Source of the DNA: Companilactobacillus pabuli
GTDB lineage: Bacteria > Bacillota > Bacilli > Lactobacillales > Lactobacillaceae
Direction: 5' to 3'
DNA length: 64,000 bases
Assembly: GCF_014058425.1 (NCBI RefSeq)
Contig: NZ_CP049366.1
Span: 2,294,001 to 2,358,000, forward strand
The translations under genes were made by a program, and so were the position numbers. Below the pieces are notes generated by a model that saw only the letters and a program-made list of their open reading frames with translations, was not told where the DNA came from and did not search any database. Positions 53,737 to 63,200 of the stretch are shown here, one piece after another. Every line of letters starts with the position of its first letter. Within the stretch, counting starts at the first letter, position 1.

Positions 53737-54720
53737 ATGAGAATCAAGCAATTAGGATTAGTCGCAACTTTATTTTTAGGGGCTTTGATGTTATCAGGAT
53801 GTGGCAATCAAAATAGTTCAAAAGATGAATCGCATCCGAAAACTACGGTTAAAGCAACTAAAAGTAAATCGACAAAAACTAAAAAGAAAAGCACAACTGA
53901 TCAAAAGTCGACTGCTTTGTGGAATGATACTAAAGATAAGCAATTAGAAAGCTTTATTAATCAGTGGGCACCAACAATGAAACAATCGTATGTTAAATAC
54001 AATGGGACAGATTCATTGAAAACTTCAGTAGGAACGACTTATCCGGATGATTTATCAAAAGTTAGTGTTGAAGGAACAAATAGTTCTATAGGTTGGAGTA
54101 AAACGGGTAAAGGAAATTACTCATACAATGTGGTCGCTATTTATAATTACGATGGCACTACACCACCGCTTCCAAATCACATTACGTATTTCTTCGCCTT
54201 TCATGATGGTGAACCAGTCGCGTTAGTTGATCAGAGTCGAGATGGTACACCAAACTTGCTTGAAACGAAGAATACTAAGGTAAAGGAAAGCTTCGATGCT
54301 ATTGTTGACGGCAATTATAAGGCTGATTCAAATGCTTCATCGGATACTTCTGATACAAAGACAGATGATTCTTCCAACAAAGAAACGGTTACTGATCCAA
54401 AAATGATTGGAGTTATGGTGCACGAATTAGCTATGCCAGGTGATGATGTCTCTCAAGAAAGTCAACTAGGAGTTTATACTGCTAACGGAAAATATTGGAT
54501 TGGTATCGGGACTTCAGCTTCAAATGTTGGTTATACAATTGATGGTGATACAATCCACTATTTCACTAAAGATCCTGATGCAGAATCGACAGCTACTGCT
54601 GAACTGATTGATCATACTGTTAGTTTGGATGATTTGATTTCAAAATATTATTCAACAGCAGATCAGAAACAATTAGTTCAGGATACTGCTAACAGAATGC
54701 CAGCTATCGATAGCGAATGA
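53737..54720 (+). CDS. Lipoprotein with DUF4767 and Lreu_0056-like domains
   Basis: A 327-residue lipoprotein with lipobox MLSGC (C22). After a Lys/Thr/Ser-rich spacer comes a DUF4767-type domain (LWNDTKDKQLESFINQWAPTMKQSY), then a second spacer and a C-terminal domain (DPKMIGVMVHELAMPGDD, YWIGIGTSASNVGYTI) like that of the Lreu_0056 family in lactobacilli. Both families have unknown function. It is a single gene behind GGGGG. Confidence 0.8.
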   Translation: MRIKQLGLVATLFLGALMLSGCGNQNSSKDESHPKTTVKATKSKSTKTKKKSTTDQKSTALWNDTKDKQLESFINQWAPTMKQSYVKYNGTDSLKTSVGTTYPDDLSKVSVEGTNSSIGWSKTGKGNYSYNVVAIYNYDGTTPPLPNHITYFFAFHDGEPVALVDQSRDGTPNLLETKNTKVKESFDAIVDGNYKADSNASSDTSDTKTDDSSNKETVTDPKMIGVMVHELAMPGDDVSQESQLGVYTANGKYWIGIGTSASNVGYTIDGDTIHYFTKDPDAESTATAELIDHTVSLDDLISKYYSTADQKQLVQDTANRMPAIDSE

Positions 54721-54803
54721 TATTCCAAAATTAAGATTTTTATTGAATACTTTTAATGACGTGATTAAATTAATAATCAAAAAAATATAGGGGAGAGTAT
54801 ATC

Positions 54804-56114
54804 ATGAAATTTTCTATGGGAAAATCAGCAGCAGTTCTTGCCGCATTGGCAGTAGCTACTACTGGAGCAGCAATGTTTAACCAAACTAAAGCACAGGCTT
54901 CAACAGTCGCAACCGTTCACTCTAGTTCAATCGCATTACTTTACAACAGCAAGGGACAAACTTTGACTAACCGTGCCTTAGCACCTAATTCAGCTTGGGC
55001 CGTTGGGAAAATCGTTACGATCAACAATCAAACGATGTACCAAGTCGCAACTGACGAATATCTAAGTGCTAGTGATTCGAGTTTAAATGGTCAGACTCAA
55101 TCTAATAAATTAGTTGGAACAACCACAACACAATTGAATTTATACAACAGTAAAGATGGTGCAATGTCCAGTCGTGCTTTAGCCAAAAATTCAGCTTGGA
55201 TCGTTGGTAAATATATCGTTAATAAAGATGGCCAACTATTTGCTCAAGTTTCAACTAATGAGTACGCTGATGCAACAAAGATGTCATTTAACATGGCTTT
55301 ACCAGAACCAACTTATGTAGCGGATTTTGGTATTAGTAGTAATTTCAATGTTCACGATGCTTCTAAGGATGAGAATTTCAATAACGAAAATACCAATACA
55401 TCAAAGGATGACTCAATGGCTGTTGGTACTATCGTTAACGGTGATGCTCCAATGTACTTCACACAAACTAAAGGTGATGTTCAAAAATACCGTGTTCTAA
55501 AAAATGGTAGTAAATGGCAAGTTGATCGAGCTATTAAAGATGTTAACGGGAACGTTTATTATGAAGTTGCTCTGGGCGACTTTATCAGCGCTGATCATAT
55601 AACAGTTAATAAACCAGTTGATACGATGACGATTAATGTTAAATTCCCTGGATATTTGGGGATGAAAGATAGTATAACTACTGATAATAACCAAACATCG
55701 AATAATACTACATCGACGAGTGATGTTGCTAGTATCCAGGCAGCTTTGTTAAAATCAATCAATAATGAACGTGCTACAAAGGGAATTGCGCCAGTAACAC
55801 AAACAGCCGCTTTAGATAATACAGCTCAAATTCGCGCTAAAGAAATTTCAACTAAATTTAGTCACCAAAGACCAGGTGGTGGTGATTGTTTTTCAGCTTT
55901 CCCAGCAGGCGGAGGTTATGAAGCAGAAAATATTGCTGAGGGTTATACAGGAACTCCTGCACAAATGGCTGAAAGTTTGATGGAAGCATTCAGAGCCGAA
56001 GACTATGCACCTAGTCACTATACAAATTTGATGGATTCACATATGACTCAAGTAGGTCTTGGAGTTTATAACTCAAATGGTACTTACTATCTTGTAGAAG
56101 ATTTCATGGGTTAA
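54804..56114 (+). CDS. Secreted SLAP-repeat and CAP-domain protein
   Basis: A 436-residue extracellular protein. A signal peptide (residues 1-32, ending AQAS) is followed by three repeats of about 60 residues with LYNSKG, NRALAPNSAWAVGK and YQVATDEYLSA, as in bacterial SLAP surface-layer domains that bind the cell wall. A Thr/Asn/Ser-rich linker leads to a C-terminal CAP (SCP/PR1) domain: SINNERATKGIAPV, FSHQRPGGGDCFSAF and AENIAEGY with its conserved His and Glu. CAP domains in bacteria are of uncertain activity. Terminated at 56128. Confidence 0.88.
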   Translation: MKFSMGKSAAVLAALAVATTGAAMFNQTKAQASTVATVHSSSIALLYNSKGQTLTNRALAPNSAWAVGKIVTINNQTMYQVATDEYLSASDSSLNGQTQSNKLVGTTTTQLNLYNSKDGAMSSRALAKNSAWIVGKYIVNKDGQLFAQVSTNEYADATKMSFNMALPEPTYVADFGISSNFNVHDASKDENFNNENTNTSKDDSMAVGTIVNGDAPMYFTQTKGDVQKYRVLKNGSKWQVDRAIKDVNGNVYYEVALGDFISADHITVNKPVDTMTINVKFPGYLGMKDSITTDNNQTSNNTTSTSDVASIQAALLKSINNERATKGIAPVTQTAALDNTAQIRAKEISTKFSHQRPGGGDCFSAFPAGGGYEAENIAEGYTGTPAQMAESLMEAFRAEDYAPSHYTNLMDSHMTQVGLGVYNSNGTYYLVEDFMG

Positions 56115-56127
56115 TATAATTATTTCG

Positions 56128-56158
56128 ATAAGTCTCAATTATTGAGGCTTATTTTTTT
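56128..56158 (+). terminator. Terminator after the CAP-domain gene
   Basis: ATAAGTCTCAA pairs over 11 bp with TTGAGGCTTAT around a 3-nt loop, followed by T7. Confidence 0.85.
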
Positions 56159-56180
56159 GTGAGTAATTTAGCAATGCCAA

Positions 56181-56228
56181 TTACACTATAAAGAAAAGTT
56201 ATGCTACCATTTTAAGTAATCGATTACA
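56181..56228 (+). promoter_or_regulatory. Promoter and cre site of the FMN/FAD reductase gene
   Basis: TTACAC (56181-56186) and TACCAT (56205-56210) with 18 bp between form a plausible promoter. AGTAATCGATTACA (56215-56228) matches the CcpA cre consensus at all but its first base and contains the palindrome GTAATCGATTAC. Its place around the transcription start suggests repression on preferred sugars. Confidence 0.75.
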
Positions 56229-56248
56229 TAAAATGGAGGATGATGCTT

Positions 56249-58048
56249 ATGAGTAATGTACAAACATTCAAGGGAACTGCTCAAAGTTTCCATGGACCAG
56301 TAACTGCCATCGTAACAGTTACAGACGGAAAGATTTCCAAAGTTGAGAGTGACAATATCGCTCCTAACACAGTTGGAAAACTAGCGATTGAAAGTATGCA
56401 AAACCAAATGACATCTGGACAAACTGAGGATATTGATGCCATTTCTGGTGCTTCATCCAGTACTAGTAATTTTAAGAAAGCTGTCGAGAAAGCTTTGGCA
56501 GTTTATCGTGGCGAGCTATCACAAGAAGATGCTTTGGACGTTAATGTTTTAGCACCAACTGATGGTGGCAAGGATAAATCAATCAATCGTCCTAAACCTT
56601 CACCTGCTAGAGGACCAGTTTATTACAGTGATGGTTTGAAATTTGATGATTCAGCCGATGTTGTTGTAGTTGGTTCAGGTGGGGCTGGATTAGCTGCTGC
56701 AGCACAAGCTGCTCAAGATGGTTTATCAGTTTTGATTTTAGAAAAAGCCGGAGTTCCTGGTGGGACAACTAACTATTCTGGTGGTGTTATTCAAGCTGCT
56801 GGAACTAAATACCAAAAAGAATTTACCAAATATCAAGATGATACTCCTGAAAAGCACGCCAATTTGTGGTTAGCTGCTGGAGAAAATCGTGTTAATCCTG
56901 AATTAGTCAAAGATTTAGCCAACGGTGCTCCTAAGAATATCGAATGGCTAGCTGATCAAGGAATCAAATGGAGTTCAGTTTATGGTCACTGCCACATTCC
57001 TTACGTTAAAGATGAAGATTTTGCCGATAGAATTCACGTCTATGATGGCGGTGGCGGCATGGGTCAAGGAATTGTTTTGACTCAAGCTTTGTTAAAGACC
57101 GCTTTGGACAATGGAGCTAAAATCAAGTATCAAGCTCCAGTAGTTTCTTTGATTCAAGTTGTTGGAACTAAAGAAGTTAAAGGTGTTGTAGCACAAACTA
57201 AAGCCGGGGATATTTACGTCAAAGCTAACAAAGGTGTGATTTTGGCTACCGCAAGTATCGATCACAATGAAGAGTTAGCTCACGACTTGAATGCTCAACA
57301 ATATCACGACTTACAAGACCACGCTTGTCTTTCAACTGTGACTGATACTGGTGACGGAATCAAGATGGGCCAAATGGCCGGTGCCGCTGTTGCTGGTATG
57401 GGTGGAACGATTGATTTTGATAACAAGACCGGTAATGCGACTGATGATCGAGTTCCAACGATGCCTTCGATTTTTGTTAATAGTCAAGGTCAACGTTTCG
57501 TTTGTGAAGATGCTACATACGCTTATACTTATCGGGCAATTTTCCAACAAGAAGCTCAACTCGGTGGATCAACTTACATGATTTTTGATGAGAAATCACT
57601 TTCTGCTAAAGGTAGTGTCTGGAATCAAGAATCGTTGGAAAAAGATTTGGATAAAGGCGACGTTCAAAAGGCTGATTCAATTGAAGATTTGGCTGAGTTG
57701 ATTGGTGTGCCGGTAGCTAACTTGCAAAATACACTAGATGTTTGGAACACTAACGCTGCTACTGGTAAAGATCCAGAATTTGGTCGTCGAACAGGAATTC
57801 AAATTTTGGCCGCTCCATTTTACGTACATAAAAATAGAGAAGCTAATCTTGGTGCTATCGGTGGTTTGAAGATCAACGTTAACTGCCAAGTTTTGGATAA
57901 CGCTAACCAGCCAATTAGTGGATTGTTCGCCGCTGGATTGAATGCCGGTGGTTGGATTGGACCTTACTATCCAGGTTCAGGTACAGCTATTTCTGGTATC
58001 GTTCATCAAGGACGTAAAGCCGCGCAATTTATTAAAGAAAATAATTAA
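56249..58048 (+). CDS. FMN-binding domain and FAD reductase (fumarate/urocanate reductase-like)
   Basis: A 599-residue soluble flavoprotein. The N-terminal FMN-binding domain (about 1-90) has DAISGASSSTSNF, which fits the ApbE flavinylation motif for covalent FMN on Ser/Thr. The FAD domain starts DVVVVGSGGAGLAAAAQAA and continues LEKAGVPGGTTNYSGG. A catalytic-type segment HCHIPYVKDED and the end GWIGPYYPGSGTAISGI are visible. Relatives reduce fumarate, acrylate or urocanate as electron sinks. No signal peptide is seen, so it acts in the cytoplasm. ATG 56249 is chosen for its distance from GGAGG; an ATG at 56240 is too close. A near-consensus cre lies upstream. Confidence 0.88.
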   Translation: MSNVQTFKGTAQSFHGPVTAIVTVTDGKISKVESDNIAPNTVGKLAIESMQNQMTSGQTEDIDAISGASSSTSNFKKAVEKALAVYRGELSQEDALDVNVLAPTDGGKDKSINRPKPSPARGPVYYSDGLKFDDSADVVVVGSGGAGLAAAAQAAQDGLSVLILEKAGVPGGTTNYSGGVIQAAGTKYQKEFTKYQDDTPEKHANLWLAAGENRVNPELVKDLANGAPKNIEWLADQGIKWSSVYGHCHIPYVKDEDFADRIHVYDGGGGMGQGIVLTQALLKTALDNGAKIKYQAPVVSLIQVVGTKEVKGVVAQTKAGDIYVKANKGVILATASIDHNEELAHDLNAQQYHDLQDHACLSTVTDTGDGIKMGQMAGAAVAGMGGTIDFDNKTGNATDDRVPTMPSIFVNSQGQRFVCEDATYAYTYRAIFQQEAQLGGSTYMIFDEKSLSAKGSVWNQESLEKDLDKGDVQKADSIEDLAELIGVPVANLQNTLDVWNTNAATGKDPEFGRRTGIQILAAPFYVHKNREANLGAIGGLKINVNCQVLDNANQPISGLFAAGLNAGGWIGPYYPGSGTAISGIVHQGRKAAQFIKENN

Positions 58049-58052
58049 GATT

Positions 58053-58082
58053 AAGGGATGTCTTTACTGGCATTCCTTTTTT
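58053..58082 (+). terminator. Terminator after the FMN/FAD reductase gene
   Basis: AAGGGATG pairs with CATTCCTT over 8 bp, followed by T residues. Confidence 0.75.
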
Positions 58083-58138
58083 AATATTCTCGTGAATGTA
58101 ATAAAATAAAACTAACTAAACATTTGTGAGGGATAACA

Positions 58139-59374
58139 ATGGATATGGATGGAGAAGACCAACTACTAAAGTCGGATATTATTGACCAGCACGTTCGACA
58201 AAATCTCAATCTCAGTTGGTTGAATTTTGCGGTCTTATTTTGTGCGACAATAATTGCTTGTGTTGGTTTGAATATGAATTCGGTGGCGGTAATTATTGGT
58301 GCCATGCTGATATCGCCAATTATGGACCCTATCATCGGAATGGGTTACGGTGTCGGGATTCGTGATACGAAACTATTGAGAAAAGCCGTCATGGTTTATT
58401 TGATTGAAATGATTGTCGGTTTGATTGCGGCAACGATTTATTTTTCACTTTCACCGATTAAAGATGCTAGTGAACAAATCATTGCCAGAACTCAGCCGGC
58501 CATTTGGGATGTGTTAGTAGCTTTCTTTGGTGGTGTTGCCGGTATTATCGGTTCAGCTAAAAAAGACCCTGGCAATATTTTACCCGGGGTTGCGATTGCG
58601 ACGGCCTTGATTCCACCATTATCGACTGTGGGATATGGTCTAAGTCAGTTTAAATGGTCGATAGTTTTCAGTGCCGGCTATTTATTCTTGATTAACACGT
58701 TTTTCATTGCCTTAGCGACGATGCTAGGAACGTTGGTCTTTAATTTTAAACAACACCGTGCTAGTGGAATTCCCGTAAAAAATCAAGTGTTGATTATCAT
58801 TGCGGCGATTGTCATTACAATTCCGAGTTTGATCTCAGCTTCGACTTTGGTCAAACAAACATACAATGAAACACAATTAACAAGTTTTATCGATAATGAA
58901 CTGCCCGGTTTGTACGTGGTCAATAAACAGTTCGAGGATAAAAAAATCAAGTTGGTCGTTATCGGGGATGATTTGAACAAGTCAGAAATTAGTAGTCTGG
59001 ATAATCGTTTGAGCGACTATCAATTGGGCGATTATAAATTACAATTCCAGCAACTTTCGAAGGGTAATTATTTGAGTGTCAATGCCTTCAAGAAGTATGT
59101 CGACCAAGAGAAGAGCAGTACCACTCAAACGACAACAAGTAGTAGTGATAAGAATTTATTGCAGTTAAAGAGTCAAATTACGAAGAAGTATCCAGATGCG
59201 GTAGAGAAAGTTTATATCGGTCAATTAGTTGAGAAGAATAAGAGCGATAAGGCTTTGATTTTGGTTAAATTAAAAGATGATACTCCTGACAATCAAACGA
59301 CAGTTAAGAAATTTGTTAAGACGTCAGCTGATAAATTGAATATTGATTATTCGTTGCATTTTACCAAAGATTAA
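58139..59374 (+). CDS. DUF389 membrane protein
   Basis: A 411-residue protein of the DUF389 (TIGR00341-like) family. Six or so N-terminal helices carry the family segments VAVIIGAMLISPIMDPIIGMGYG and ATALIPPLSTVGYGL. The C-terminal third (from about 250) is hydrophilic with a Ser/Thr-rich break and probably two small alpha-beta domains. Function is unknown; a transport role is only a guess. It stands alone after a terminator. Confidence 0.87.
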   Translation: MDMDGEDQLLKSDIIDQHVRQNLNLSWLNFAVLFCATIIACVGLNMNSVAVIIGAMLISPIMDPIIGMGYGVGIRDTKLLRKAVMVYLIEMIVGLIAATIYFSLSPIKDASEQIIARTQPAIWDVLVAFFGGVAGIIGSAKKDPGNILPGVAIATALIPPLSTVGYGLSQFKWSIVFSAGYLFLINTFFIALATMLGTLVFNFKQHRASGIPVKNQVLIIIAAIVITIPSLISASTLVKQTYNETQLTSFIDNELPGLYVVNKQFEDKKIKLVVIGDDLNKSEISSLDNRLSDYQLGDYKLQFQQLSKGNYLSVNAFKKYVDQEKSSTTQTTTSSSDKNLLQLKSQITKKYPDAVEKVYIGQLVEKNKSDKALILVKLKDDTPDNQTTVKKFVKTSADKLNIDYSLHFTKD

Positions 59375-59461
59375 AATACAGATTGTAAAGAAATAATTAT
59401 CGGATAATCCTACAATTGGCTATATAATTATGTTTAAGAAAGCTGATTGGAGGATTGGGTT

Positions 59462-60001
59462 ATGGCACGGAAAGTTATTCTATTTATTGCGGAGACTTTA
59501 GATGGATATATTGCGGAAGAAAACGGCAATATCGACTATTTGATTGACAATGATTTTACTTCGGGGGAAACGAAAGATCGTGAGTATGAGAAACTCGTCA
59601 AACATGTCGATACAGTAGTTATGGGCCGCAAGACTTATGATCAAGTTGCCAATAAGCTGTCTCCCAATGATTATCCATATGATAGTTTTGAAAATTATAT
59701 TATGACTAGACATCCCGGGGACGATGTTGGAAATATCCACTTCATTGATGAAGATGTTGAAGACTTAATTCGAGGTCTAAAACAAGAATCATCGAAAAGG
59801 GATATTTGGATCGTCGGTGGCAGCAGCGTGATTGCTCCATTAGTTAACAGTGATTTAATTGACGTTTATCAAATTGGCATCGTTCCAATTGTCTTGGGTA
59901 AAGGGATTCCGTTGTTTTCCGATAAAACTAAATTTAAAGAATTCAACTTGGTAACAGCTAAAAAAGTAAATGGTATCGCATATTTAACATATGAAAAATA
60001 A
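59462..60001 (+). CDS. Dihydrofolate reductase-family protein (RibD C-terminal-like)
   Basis: A 179-residue protein of the RibD-C/DHFR-like superfamily. It opens KVILFIAETLDGYIAEENGNIDYL, has VVMGRKTYDQV and the dinucleotide-binding IWIVGGSSVIAPLVNSDLIDVY, then VLGKGIPLF. These standalone proteins bind NADPH but seldom are true dihydrofolate reductases; the substrate is unknown. The ATG at 59462 fits TTGGAGG; the TTG at 59447 lies within that site. A terminator follows. Confidence 0.87.
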   Translation: MARKVILFIAETLDGYIAEENGNIDYLIDNDFTSGETKDREYEKLVKHVDTVVMGRKTYDQVANKLSPNDYPYDSFENYIMTRHPGDDVGNIHFIDEDVEDLIRGLKQESSKRDIWIVGGSSVIAPLVNSDLIDVYQIGIVPIVLGKGIPLFSDKTKFKEFNLVTAKKVNGIAYLTYEK

Positions 60002-60006
60002 TAAAA

Positions 60007-60047
60007 CCACTCAATTTTGATATTTGAAAATTGAGTGGCTTTTTTGT
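60007..60047 (+). terminator. Terminator after the DHFR-like gene
   Basis: CCACTCAATTTT pairs perfectly over 12 bp with AAAATTGAGTGG, followed by CTTTTTT. Confidence 0.88.
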
Positions 60048-60298
60048 TGGATATGTTTTATATATCATAGTGATGTTTGTACATTATATTTATGATTTAT
60101 TTTATTTATAAAGTTATAAAAGGCTTGTAATCAGTTACATAATAAGTGTTATTATCAAGGTATTAGAATGTTTCTAAGATTTGCCGTTATGCTAATTAGG
60201 CTATTTCATTCGGATTCTTCAAGTGAAGTAACTTTTTTAATTTTTATATATGTTATTGAGATTAATTAAAGTTTTTTGAAAAACGGAGGGGTTTTTCT

Positions 60299-63200
60299 AT
60301 GAAGAAGAATGTTAAATATATTGGTAGTGCAATTGCAGTAGCACTTTTAGCTGCTGGAGCTCCGGTTGTGATTCCTATGATGATACCGACTTCAATGGTT
60401 CAAGTTAAGGCTGCCGGAATTCCTAATCCAAATGAAACTCCATTGGAAATGTTGACTAAATTCAGAAATCAATTTGATGATCGTTATGTTGCGGGAACTG
60501 ATAGTATAACGTCCCCACTTGATGATTTAGTGGGTGAAGGTAACTGGGGGTTCTTTTATTTCGGACCTTTAACTTCGGATGATCCTAGTAGTTATCAACA
60601 TATATTCGATATTCAAAATGATGAATATTTAACTAAATTAAAAGATCAGAATAAGATGCAACCAAGATCTTACTTCCATGCTCCAGGGAATGATTGGTAT
60701 TATTATGACATTCACGGTTATTTGACTATTTCATCTGGTGGAAAAGTATTAAAAACTACTACTCCTGATGACCTAAGTTCCGTATCAGCGGGTATTAAAA
60801 ATGGAATAATAAGGTTCCCTCTTACTATAACTATTCATTTACTCCAAGGTACTTCCTCAAGTGATGGGACTTATGATCATCCATCATTACAGGGGATTCC
60901 AGATGACTTAAAAACCTTTAGTTTTAAGATAAGTTTAAGTCAATTTGATATTAAAACTACTAATGGATCTGTTCCTTCATTGCATACGGGGTCAACATTG
61001 TCTGATTCGTCACTGATGACTGGCAACTCATTGTATATAGATGATAACTATACAGGAGATTCCAAGTATACTGCTAGTTTAGCCTCTGCAGAGAAACCAA
61101 TTTATGGACAAAGTTTGTTCACTGATAAAGACGATGCTTTAGATTATGCCAAGAGCGATACTTTTGATCCTCAATTATCCGATAAAGGAAATGCATCCGA
61201 TGATCAATTTAAGGATAATTTGGTTATCGAAAAACCGGGAGTATATTATCAAACTGTATCTTATAATTTAAAAGGCGATGGCAGTAATGGAACTAGTCCG
61301 GCTGGTGCGGATCAAGCTATAGGATATATGATTTCTGGAGAAGTAGATCCCTTAACTAAAAGTACCATTGCAATGTATACCACGTATATTGACGATCAAA
61401 AAAGTACTGATTATGCATTCAACAAAAATACGGGCATGTTAACAATAGCTCGAAAAATTTCTGTCGGAAAAAGTTTAAATGCAAAATTAACTACTCCTAC
61501 AGTCAATACGGGTACAGCAATTAGTAGTATAGATACTACCGGAAATACGATAGTTGATGGAAACGATACTATACCTAGTAATGTTGCGGCTGGCGATACT
61601 TATTACACAGACGATGCCGCAACGAATGTAGCAACTTCTGATGAAGTTGACGGTGGAGTATTTAAAAAAGCTGGAACGTATTATCGTAAGTTAACTTTTA
61701 CGTTAACTAATGGAAAGACCAGTGATTATAATATTTCTGGAGATTTGAGTGCTGATAGAACTGATACTACTGTTACGTACCTTCAAGAGATAGATGTTAA
61801 AAATGGAACAGTACCTACTATTAAATCTGCAAGTGCTAATATTGGTGATTCAACTTCAGAAGATTCCGTAACAAAAGGTAATGATTTGGCCAATAATGAC
61901 GGTTCATTACTTGATACGACAAAGGGCGATTATGCTGGAGTAAGCTTTGGTAAAACGTACTATCAAGAAGATGCTACTGAGGCTAACAAAGCTGCTATTA
62001 TTGCTGGAAAAGGTGAAAATGCTGTAGATGGTGTAGTTAGTTCGGATGGAACAACGTTTGAAAAAGCAGGAAGTTACTTAAGAACGATTACTTTCTATTT
62101 AACGAAAGAAGAAATATCTAATAATTCCTTTGATGATGTAGATCCTAATGTGCAAGTTAATGTTAGAGAAAGTACTGTAACTTATGTACAACAAATAAAG
62201 ATAAGTGCCGTTGGTATTAAACCGAAGATTGATAATCCGGTTGTTTCAATTGGAACAAAGATAAACGATGATAAGTTAACGGATACTACTAATAACAGCT
62301 TTGATTACAATGGTGAATCACTTCTTAATATAAGTGAAGGTTCCAAGGGTATTAAATTGGGAACCACTTATTATGATGATCCACAATTAAACACGCCAAC
62401 TACAGATATTACTAACGATGTTTTGAATAAAGCTAAAACTTATTATCGTACAATTAAGTTTTATTTGACTGATGAAGCATTTAACAATTATTCATTTTCA
62501 GATGCTTATGGTTCACCAAATCGAAATGATAAATCAGTAACATATGTACAGTCCGTTACAGTCAGCCCGGCAGAAACCTCAACTTTCAACAATAGTGAAT
62601 TAAATGTATTGGCAGGAACAACGACTGATGGTGTCGATATCAATGGTAGACAATTAACAGATACAACAGAATATATTTTGAAAGACGACAAGGACGGAAC
62701 TAAGGTTCTTAATGATTCCGATGATGTAACGATTGGAAACTATTATTCTACAGAAGATGATGCGGCCAAAGAAAATAACCCATTAACAATTACTGACTTT
62801 GAAGCAAATAAGACTTATTATCGTACGATTACTATTAAAGTTGCTTCTGGAGATGGTTATTCTTACACGTACCCAGGAGCAAGCTCAGTAGATAAAGATA
62901 AAGGTCTTGTAACGTATATTCAACAAATTAAGGTAGGTAAAGATCAAGCCACTGTAAAAGTTGGTTCTATTAATGATGTTAAATCAGGAACAATGACAAG
63001 TACTTTAAATAATGATTTTACTGGAGATTCAGTAGTAAATAGTACAGGTTCAATCGTTGCTATTGATGGAATTAGTTTTGGAACAGACTATTATGATAAC
63101 CCTACTGATGCCTTAAATGGAAATACATCTGAAAAATCTGCTCGTGTAACATCAGACGGGCAAATAATTGGTGGACAGGGAACTTTATATCGCACGATTA

